From Winogradskyella epiphytica (GTDB taxonomy: Bacteria; Bacteroidota; Bacteroidia; Flavobacteriales; Flavobacteriaceae), in contig NZ_QJTD01000001.1 of NCBI RefSeq assembly GCF_003217215.1, positions 310,001 to 374,000 on the forward strand: a stretch of DNA of 64,000 bases, given 5' to 3'. Shown here in pieces: positions 29,654 through 37,128 of the stretch (position 1 is the stretch's first letter; each line of letters begins with the position of its first letter). The translations under genes were made by a program, and so were the position numbers. Below the pieces are notes generated by a model that did no database searches, was not told where the DNA came from, and was given only the letters and a program-made list of their open reading frames with translations.

Positions 29654-30700
29654 TTATTTGGTCGATTCTCTCTCAATTAATTCTGTAGGAATAACAACCG
29701 TTTGAAACTCTTCATCTATAGTATCATATTCACTTTCTAATTTATCTATTAAGAGTTGGGCTGCCATTTCACCCATACGATGGGCATGTTGCCTAACCGT
29801 AGTTAACCTTGGGGTAGAATGCTTTGATAAAACACCATCTGTAAACCCAATAACCTGAACATCTTCAGGCACTTCCAATCCCAGCTTTGTCGCTACCTTC
29901 ATTGCTAACAAGGCATAAAGTTCGTTCACCGCAAAAACACCATCTATAGACTTATTCGATTTAAAAAGTTGTTCAATTTCATTCTCTAAAACATCTAATT
30001 GCGTTTCATTATCGAGAGTATCATCTATTTTTAAAATCAACTTTGGCTCTGCCGTTATTCCGTTTTCTTCAAAAGCTTCCAAATACCCTTGAGTCCTTAG
30101 TTTACCTACACTAACATAGTCATTCGTAGTAATTAAGGCAATAGATTTACAATTGTTCTTTATGAGTTTTTCAACCGCTTTTTTTGCTCCGTTAAAATCA
30201 TCAACAATAACCTTGTCACAGTTAATCTCTGCTACCACACGATCGAACATCACTATAGGCATACCCTGACTCATAGTCTCATTAAAATGATGATAATCTT
30301 GTAGTTTCTGTGTCTCTTTGGCAATAGACAAGATGAAGCCATCAATGCTACCATTGGCAAGCATTTCCATATTAATTACCTCCTTAGAAAAAGACTCGTT
30401 AGACAAACCTATAATTACGTTGTAGCCTCTTTTATTAGCCACATGTTCTACACCACTAATAACGTTTGAAAAGAAATGATGAACAATCTCCGGAATGATA
30501 ATACCTATGGTATTTGTTCGTCTGTTTTTAAGACTCAGAGCAATATTATTAGGCCTGTAATTATAGAGTTTCGCAAAGGCTTGAACCTTCTGCTTCGTGT
30601 CGTCACTAATCTCAGCACTATTTCTTAATGCCTTAGAAACCGTGGATATAGAAACATCCAGTTCTTGTGCAATTTGTTTAAGAGTTATTTTTCGTTTCAT
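29654..30700 (-). CDS. LacI/GalR-family transcriptional regulator of the glucan locus
   Basis: The 348-residue regulator has an N-terminal helix-turn-helix (ITLKQIAQELDVSISTVSKAL, residues 4-24), the hinge YRPNNIALSLK near 50-60 and a periplasmic-binding-protein-like sensor domain (NTIGIIIPEIVHHFF, later VQVIGFTDGVLSKHSTPRLTTV). It lies between the two divergent arms of the glucan locus, 131 bp upstream of the MFS gene and 143 bp from a perfect 18-bp operator. A malto-oligosaccharide or glucose-derived effector is inferred. Confidence 0.93.
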   Translation of the reverse strand: MKRKITLKQIAQELDVSISTVSKALRNSAEISDDTKQKVQAFAKLYNYRPNNIALSLKNRRTNTIGIIIPEIVHHFFSNVISGVEHVANKRGYNVIIGLSNESFSKEVINMEMLANGSIDGFILSIAKETQKLQDYHHFNETMSQGMPIVMFDRVVAEINCDKVIVDDFNGAKKAVEKLIKNNCKSIALITTNDYVSVGKLRTQGYLEAFEENGITAEPKLILKIDDTLDNETQLDVLENEIEQLFKSNKSIDGVFAVNELYALLAMKVATKLGLEVPEDVQVIGFTDGVLSKHSTPRLTTVRQHAHRMGEMAAQLLIDKLESEYDTIDEEFQTVVIPTELIERESTK

Positions 30701-30842
30701 AATTAACGCTAAGATAAAACGAAAATAAGTCTTAATTAAATTTTATATTTACGACTTGATAATATTTGGCTATCTTTAATATTAAATGCTAAATTTTTCA
30801 TTCTTATACTACTAATAGTGCGGTTTTTGAAAAAGTTTTTAA

Positions 30843-30860
30843 CACGAAAACGTTTTCGTG
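30843..30860. promoter_or_regulatory. LacI-family operator, perfect 18-bp palindrome
   Basis: The sequence CACGAAAACGTTTTCGTG is a perfect inverted repeat with the central CG typical of LacI/PurR/MalI-type operators. It lies in the 268-bp gap between the divergent lacI-type gene (start 30700) and susC (start 30969), 108 bp before the susC ATG. It is the best candidate site for the adjacent LacI regulator and could control both directions. The exact promoter elements around it are not obvious. Confidence 0.7.
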
Positions 30861-30968
30861 ACTTCCGTCACCCTTCTAAACCTCACAAACCCATTAATTT
30901 TACATAGATTTAACCCAAGAAGTGAAAATATAAATCGATTTACTAAGCAATTAACTTAAATACATTGT

Positions 30969-33896
30969 ATGAAAACAATTTTAAATGCTTTATTATTCTG
31001 TCTCATTTTACTCCCAGCAACCTTGATGGCTCAAACAATGGCCACTGGAACTGTGACAGATAAAGCAAATGCCATGCCTTTGCCAGGCGTAAATGTCATT
31101 ATTAAAGGAACTTCTAGAGGAACAGCAACTGATTTTGATGGTAATTTTTCTTTAGAGGCAAGTCAGGGTGAAGTTATAGTGATTTCTTATATTGGTTATA
31201 CCTCACAAGAGTTTGTATTTGATGGTCAAACACCAATAATCGTAGCTTTAGCTGAAGATGCTTCGCAGTTAGAAGAAGTTCTTTTGATTGGATATGGATC
31301 AGTTAGAAAAGAAGACCTTACTGGAGCAGCGGATTTATTGAAGTCTGAAGATTTTAATCAAGGTCCTTTAGTTTCCGCACAACAATTAATTTCAGGTAAA
31401 ATAGCTGGTGTATCAGTAACATCTGCTAGTGGTGCTCCTGGTGATGGACAAAATATAGTAATCAGAGGAAATGGTTCCCTATCACTATCTAGTAATCCAT
31501 TAATCGTATTAGACGGAATGCCTTTAGATCAAGGTGGTGTTGGTGGATCTAGAAACCCACTTAACCTTATAAACCCGAATGATATTGAAAGCATGACTGT
31601 GCTTAAAGATGCTTCTGCAACTTCTATTTATGGTTCCAGAGCAGCTAACGGTGTTATTATGATTACCACGAAGAAAGGTAAAGACACTGGGTTTAAATTT
31701 AGTGCAACAACCTCTTCTTCTATACATTCGGCAATTGACAAAGTAGATGTCCTTACTGCAGATGAATTCAGAAATGTGGTTATCAATCATCCAAACGCAG
31801 ATGCAAATACTATAGGATTGTTAGGAAATGCAAATACAGATTGGCAAGATGAAATTTACAATACGGCATTTGGTCAAGATCACTCTTTCAGTGCTTTAGG
31901 TAAGGCTTTCGGAATTCCAATGAGAGCTTCTTTAGGTCATTCTGATCATGACGGTATTCTTAAAAGAGATAACTTCAAAAGAACAACAGCGTCTATCAAC
32001 TTATCTCCTAAGTTTTTAGACGACCACTTAAAATTTGATATTAGCGCAAGAGGTAATTATACAGAAAACTTTTTTGCAGATAGAGGAGCGATTTCAAACG
32101 CAAATACATTCGATCCAACACAACCCGTTTATGATACAAACTCTCCATTTGGAGGTTATTTCTCCTGGATTGATTCTTCAACAAATTTAAAACCTAATTT
32201 AGCAGGTACTAACCCAGTTGCTTTATTAAACTTAAGAGATGATAGTGCTGAAGTAAGACGTTATATTCTTAACGCTAAAGTAGATTATAAGCTGCACTTC
32301 TTCCCTGATATTACCGCTACAATTAGTACTGGTATTGATAAATCTAATAGTAATGGAAGAACACTGGTTTCAGATTTAATCCCTACTGCTGACCCCACTT
32401 GGAATGGCTCTAGAAATACTTTTTCTCAAACTTCTACTAATAAATTATTTGATTCTTATTTAACCTATAACAAATCAATAAACGATATTCATAATATAAC
32501 TGCTGTGGCAGGTTACTCATACCAATCTTTTGAATATGACAACTACAGTTATAGTAGTATCGCCGAAGCGCAAGGAAACGACTTTGAATTCATAGATAAA
32601 TCTAAAAACGTATTATTATCATATTTTGGTCGTTTAAACTACGATTTCGATAGTAAATATTTAGTAACGGCGACTTTAAGAGCAGACGCATCTTCAAAAT
32701 TAAATCCGAATGATCGTTGGGGATACTTCCCTTCTGTAGCACTTGCCTGGAATATTCACAATGAAGACTTCATAAAAAGTGATAAAGTAAACGAACTTAA
32801 GCTTCGTGTTGGTTATGGTGAAGTTGGTAACGTTAATGGTTTAGGAGATTATTTATTCTTAACAAGATATACAGGAAGTCAATCTTCTGCTAATTATCAA
32901 TTCGGAGACACTTTCTATCAAACCTACAGACCAGATCCTTTAAACGAAAACCTAAGATGGGAAATTGGTAACACACTTAACCTTGGATTAGACTATAGTT
33001 TATTTGACAGACGTGTTTCAGGTTCTGTGAACTTATACCAAAAGCAAACTAAAGATTTAATCGCGCCTGCTTCTGTAGATCCGTTTACAAACTTTGGAGC
33101 TCGAATCGAAAAGAATATTGGTGATATGGAAAACCGTGGTGTTGAATTCGCACTTAACGTAATTCCTGTTAAAACGGATGACTTCGAATGGTCAATCAGT
33201 TACAACGTAGCCTTCAACGACAACAAAATCACAAGACTACCATTCAATCAAGAAGTTGGTGGAATTAGTGGTGGTACTGGTAATAGTATTCAAATGCATA
33301 CTGAAGGTGAAGCACCTTATAGCTTCTATGTATTCCAACAAGTTTATGACAACAACGGAAAACCTATTGAAGGGGCTTTTGTTGACAGAAACGGTGATAA
33401 CATAATTAATGACGAGGATAAGTATCTATTTAAAGATCCTTATGCAGATATCATTATGGGCTTAAACACTAACGTAAGCTATAAGAAATGGGATTTAGCG
33501 GTTGTAACAAGAGCTAATATTGGCAACTACGCATACAATAACGTATCTTCTAGCCAATCTTATTTAAATGGTGTTATACCAACAACAAATAACTTTTTAT
33601 GGAACTTACATTCGAGTTATTTAGACAATGGGTTTGTAAACCAAGCTGATGAAAAGAATTTCTTAAGCAGCCACTATATCGAAGAAGCTTCTTTCTTCAA
33701 AATAGATAACATCACTTTAGGTTACACTTTAGATAATGCCATTAAAGATGTATCTCTAAGATTATATGGTTCTGTACAAAATGTTGCAACCATAACAGAT
33801 TATGAAGGATTAGATCCTGAAATCACTGGAGGTATTGACAATAATTTCTACCCAAGACCAAGAACATTTGTTTTAGGTGTTAATGTAGATTTTTAA
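30969..33896 (+). CDS. SusC-like TonB-linked outer-membrane transporter
   Basis: The 975-residue outer-membrane protein imports oligosaccharides with TonB energy. A signal peptide ends at LMAQ (residue 22). A carboxypeptidase-regulatory-like domain (GTVTDKANAMPLPGVNVIIKG, about 25-105), a TonB-box region (LEEVLLIGYGSV) and a plug (PLIVLDGMPLDQGG, then LKDASATSIYGSRAANGVI) precede the 22-strand barrel, which ends in an aromatic-rich strand (RTFVLGVNVDF). It pairs with SusD 13 bp downstream. The surrounding GH13/GH31/GH65 genes identify the substrate class as alpha-glucan. Confidence 0.95.
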   Translation: MKTILNALLFCLILLPATLMAQTMATGTVTDKANAMPLPGVNVIIKGTSRGTATDFDGNFSLEASQGEVIVISYIGYTSQEFVFDGQTPIIVALAEDASQLEEVLLIGYGSVRKEDLTGAADLLKSEDFNQGPLVSAQQLISGKIAGVSVTSASGAPGDGQNIVIRGNGSLSLSSNPLIVLDGMPLDQGGVGGSRNPLNLINPNDIESMTVLKDASATSIYGSRAANGVIMITTKKGKDTGFKFSATTSSSIHSAIDKVDVLTADEFRNVVINHPNADANTIGLLGNANTDWQDEIYNTAFGQDHSFSALGKAFGIPMRASLGHSDHDGILKRDNFKRTTASINLSPKFLDDHLKFDISARGNYTENFFADRGAISNANTFDPTQPVYDTNSPFGGYFSWIDSSTNLKPNLAGTNPVALLNLRDDSAEVRRYILNAKVDYKLHFFPDITATISTGIDKSNSNGRTLVSDLIPTADPTWNGSRNTFSQTSTNKLFDSYLTYNKSINDIHNITAVAGYSYQSFEYDNYSYSSIAEAQGNDFEFIDKSKNVLLSYFGRLNYDFDSKYLVTATLRADASSKLNPNDRWGYFPSVALAWNIHNEDFIKSDKVNELKLRVGYGEVGNVNGLGDYLFLTRYTGSQSSANYQFGDTFYQTYRPDPLNENLRWEIGNTLNLGLDYSLFDRRVSGSVNLYQKQTKDLIAPASVDPFTNFGARIEKNIGDMENRGVEFALNVIPVKTDDFEWSISYNVAFNDNKITRLPFNQEVGGISGGTGNSIQMHTEGEAPYSFYVFQQVYDNNGKPIEGAFVDRNGDNIINDEDKYLFKDPYADIIMGLNTNVSYKKWDLAVVTRANIGNYAYNNVSSSQSYLNGVIPTTNNFLWNLHSSYLDNGFVNQADEKNFLSSHYIEEASFFKIDNITLGYTLDNAIKDVSLRLYGSVQNVATITDYEGLDPEITGGIDNNFYPRPRTFVLGVNVDF

Positions 33897-33909
33897 AAAA
33901 AATTGAATT

Positions 33910-35811
33910 ATGAAAAATAGAATTAACCAAATTATTTTTATTGTAACTATCTCATTATTTATGACTGCTTGTCATGATGATTTAGATCAAAATCCAATTG
34001 ATCCAGATAGTTTCACTGAACAAGATGTTTTTGCAAATGTTACTGAAGCAAAAGGTGCATTAGCAAAGCTATATGCGAGTTTAGCATTAACGGGACAAAA
34101 TGGTGGAGATGCAGGTGCTGCAGATATTCCAGATATCGATCAAGGTTTCTCTCAGTACACTAGAATGTTATTTAACCTAAACGAATTAACTACAGATCAC
34201 GCGGTAGTAGGTTGGGGAGATCCAGGATTGCCAGATATGCACGGTTTATATTGGTCGGCTGGAAATGACTTTACAGGAGCCATGTACCTTCGTTTAGCTC
34301 AAGAGGTATCTTTCACAAATGCCTTTATTCAAAATGCCTCTTTATTAGCAGATGCCGAAGCACAGACTTTTATTGCTGAAGCCAGATTCTTAAGAGCTTT
34401 TGCTTATTATAATTTAATTGACTTTTACGCGAACGTTCCTTTAGTCACTCAAATTACTACAGACTTGCCTTCACAAAGTAATAGAGCAGAATTATTTGAC
34501 TTTGTTGAGTCTGAACTATTAGAAATTCAAGATTTATTATTAGACTCAAACGAATATGGTCGTGTAGATAAAGTAGCGGCTTGGGCATTACTTTCAAAAT
34601 TATATTTGAATGCTGAAGTATGGACAGGAACGCCTCGTTATGCTGACTGTATTACGTACTCTAATAACGTCATGAATTCATCTTACGTGATCAATATGAA
34701 TGATGCCAACGGAAACGGAACGGCTTATGATGAATTATTCTTAGCCGATAATAATTCTAATGGCGCTCAAAACGAATTTATATTCGCTCTTAATTTTGAC
34801 GGAATTCAATCTCAAACTTACGGTGGATCAACTTTCTTAGTTCATGGTGCTACCGGTGGAACAATGGACCCAACAAGTTTAGGTATTAACGGTGGTTGGG
34901 GTGGCTACAGAACCACTAAAGCACTTGTAGAAAAGTTTGAAACGGGAGCAATTGACTTAGCCTCTTTAAATAATAGCTTAGGAGGAACACTATCTGACTG
35001 GGGATTAGTTGGAGATGCAACAGAAAATTCTTGGGATGGTCCAGATATGGAAATGTATGAAATCGCTTCTAACCAATATGCGCTATATGCTGAATTAAAC
35101 GATGGTTTCATGAAATTCAGATTTAATGAAGATTGGGGTGTTAATTATGGTGACACTGATGCTGACGGTTCGCTCGAAGCTGGCGGTGATAACATCGCTG
35201 TAACGGCTGGAACTTACTTAATCACTTTAGACTTAGACAACCTTACTTATTATTTAGAAGAAGTGGTTGCTTCAGGTGATAAAAGAGGTATGTTCTATAC
35301 CGATGGTCAAAGTTTAGAAATTGAAAGTATCCCTCCTTTTAACCAAGGATATGCTGTAACTAAATTTAAAAATATTGATTCTAACGGTAACCCAGGAAAT
35401 GATAGTACTGGAGATTTCGTAGATACAGACTTACCTATTATTCGTTTAGCTGAAATTTATTTAAACTATGCTGAAGCTAACCTAAGAGGTGGTGGTGGAG
35501 ACATCGGAACTGCAGTTTCTAAAATAAACGAATTAAGAGAGAGAGCTTTCGGTGATGCTTCTGGAAATATTACAGCCTCAGATCTTGATTTAGATTTCGT
35601 TTTAGATGAGCGTTCTAGAGAATTATATTGGGAAGGTCAAAGACGTACTGATTTAATTCGATACGATCGTTTTACAACAGAAACGTACTTATGGCCATTT
35701 AAAGGCAATCAGCCAAATGGAACTTCTACAAGTTCATTCAGAAACATTTTCCCAATACCAACAAATACAATTTCAACTAACCCTAATTTAATTCAAAATG
35801 AAGGATATTAA
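33910..35811 (+). CDS. SusD-like glycan-binding lipoprotein with an inserted SusE/F-like module
   Basis: The 633-residue surface lipoprotein (LFMTAC, Cys21) has a helical TPR-rich SusD fold: FIAEARFLRAFAYYNLIDFYANVPLV (154-179, in two parts) and the closing RLAEIYLNYAEANLR and LDERSRELYWEGQRRTDLIRY. It is about 90-100 residues longer than typical SusD. The excess maps to residues 346-455 and reads like a SusE/SusF starch-binding module: WDGPDMEMYE, GFMKFRFNEDWGVNYGD and TAGTYLITLDLDNLTYYLEE. After it, the normal SusD sequence resumes at DKRGMFYTDGQSLEI. It binds glucan at the mouth of SusC. Confidence 0.93.
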   Translation: MKNRINQIIFIVTISLFMTACHDDLDQNPIDPDSFTEQDVFANVTEAKGALAKLYASLALTGQNGGDAGAADIPDIDQGFSQYTRMLFNLNELTTDHAVVGWGDPGLPDMHGLYWSAGNDFTGAMYLRLAQEVSFTNAFIQNASLLADAEAQTFIAEARFLRAFAYYNLIDFYANVPLVTQITTDLPSQSNRAELFDFVESELLEIQDLLLDSNEYGRVDKVAAWALLSKLYLNAEVWTGTPRYADCITYSNNVMNSSYVINMNDANGNGTAYDELFLADNNSNGAQNEFIFALNFDGIQSQTYGGSTFLVHGATGGTMDPTSLGINGGWGGYRTTKALVEKFETGAIDLASLNNSLGGTLSDWGLVGDATENSWDGPDMEMYEIASNQYALYAELNDGFMKFRFNEDWGVNYGDTDADGSLEAGGDNIAVTAGTYLITLDLDNLTYYLEEVVASGDKRGMFYTDGQSLEIESIPPFNQGYAVTKFKNIDSNGNPGNDSTGDFVDTDLPIIRLAEIYLNYAEANLRGGGGDIGTAVSKINELRERAFGDASGNITASDLDLDFVLDERSRELYWEGQRRTDLIRYDRFTTETYLWPFKGNQPNGTSTSSFRNIFPIPTNTISTNPNLIQNEGY

Positions 35812-35827
35812 TAAAAACATTAAAACA

Positions 35828-37012
35828 ATGAAAACACTAAAACTTTTAGCATTAATGCTTTTGGCTGCAGTTAGCTTTAATTCTTGCGAGAGTGATGATA
35901 GCTTAACTTACATAGCTCAACCTAGTGGTGAATTATCATTTTCAAATTCATTCTTAGCAGAGTATATATTAATTCCTTCGGCTTCTAGTAATTTAGGAGA
36001 GCGTTTTACCTGGTCAGATGCAAATTTTGAAACACCAACAAACGTGAACTACGAGTTACAAAAATCGATAACTGGGGATTTTTCAGACATGGAGGTTGTT
36101 GGAACAACTAGTCAAAATGAATATGCAGTGACTATTGGAGATTTACTTCAATTCGCAGCTGAAGCTGGTTTAGACAATGATCCTGAAACTGTAGATATTC
36201 CTAATACGGGTAGTGTTTATTTTAGATTAAGAGCATCAGTTGGTGCAGATTCTTCAATTGAAATGATCTCTCCTTCACAAGCTTTAACTTTAGTGCTTCC
36301 AGAAAGTACGGGTGAAGAAGGCGCTGTGTGTGAATTAGATCAATTATGGGCTGTAGGTGCAGGTTTACCTGATGCAGGTTGGGGTTGGACGACTCCTGTT
36401 AGCCTTCCATGTACTGGAAATGGTATTTACTCTTGGAACGTTAATTTATTAAATTCTGAGTCTTTTAGATTCTTTACTTCTGAAGGCGATTGGGATTCTG
36501 GTTTAAATTTCCCTCACTATGTTGAAGAAGGTTATACTATTGATGAGAATTTTGAAGATGCATTAGATGAAGACAACAACTTTAGATTCATCGGAGAAAC
36601 AGGTTTCTATAGTTTAGTCGTTAATACCGTTGAGAAAACCATTACAATTGGTGACCCGCAATCTACTGGAAACTGTGAATTTGACCAATTATGGGTTTTA
36701 GGTGCTGGTGCAACAGATGCTGGATGGGGATGGAACTCACCAGTAAAATTAGCTTGTACAGGTGAAGGCGTATACTCTGGTAGTATTAACCTTCAAAATA
36801 TAGATGGTACTGAAAACAACTTCAGATTCTTTACTACTGAAGGTGATTGGGCATCTGGTCAAAACTTCCCATATTTTGCAGATGCTGGTTATACTTTTAG
36901 TGAAACCCTTGTAAATGCTGAAGATGATGATAGCAACTTCGCATTCACAGGAACTACAGGTACTTATTTTATTACTATAGATACCGTAGCTTTAACCATT
37001 ACTTTAGAGTAA
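35828..37012 (+). CDS. SusE/SusF-type starch-binding outer-membrane lipoprotein
   Basis: The 394-residue protein has lipoprotein signal MKTLKLLALMLLAAVSFNSC. An earlier in-frame ATG (35798) overlaps the end of susD and would add ten polar residues before the signal, so 35828 is preferred. An N-terminal Ig-like SusE domain (about 25-160) is followed by two near-identical modules, residues 168-274 and 283-393. Each starts CEhDQLW and contains AGxGWxxPVxLxCTGxG, NFRFFT and EGDW. These modules are expected to bind alpha-glucan on the cell surface. A rho-independent terminator follows 39 bp after the stop. Confidence 0.9.
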   Translation: MKTLKLLALMLLAAVSFNSCESDDSLTYIAQPSGELSFSNSFLAEYILIPSASSNLGERFTWSDANFETPTNVNYELQKSITGDFSDMEVVGTTSQNEYAVTIGDLLQFAAEAGLDNDPETVDIPNTGSVYFRLRASVGADSSIEMISPSQALTLVLPESTGEEGAVCELDQLWAVGAGLPDAGWGWTTPVSLPCTGNGIYSWNVNLLNSESFRFFTSEGDWDSGLNFPHYVEEGYTIDENFEDALDEDNNFRFIGETGFYSLVVNTVEKTITIGDPQSTGNCEFDQLWVLGAGATDAGWGWNSPVKLACTGEGVYSGSINLQNIDGTENNFRFFTTEGDWASGQNFPYFADAGYTFSETLVNAEDDDSNFAFTGTTGTYFITIDTVALTITLE

Positions 37013-37051
37013 ACACAAAATAGATACAATTATCTATCTCATTTAAATAAC

Positions 37052-37085
37052 AAAAAGGTTGTGGTTTTAGAACGCAACCTTTTTT
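37052..37085 (+). terminator. Rho-independent terminator after the susE-like gene
   Basis: A stem AAAAAGGTTGTG / CGCAACCTTTTTT with an 8-base loop is followed by a T-run. It lies between the susE-like gene and the secreted amylase, so the amylase may have a separate or read-through transcript. Confidence 0.8.
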
Positions 37086-37128
37086 GTTTTAAACGGTTAA
37101 GCCATTACCTTTAATAAAAATCCACATT

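Noticed and set aside
35798..35827. Upstream ATG for the susE-like gene overlapping susD
   Set aside because: It would place ten polar residues before a clean lipoprotein signal; the ATG at 35828 fits better.
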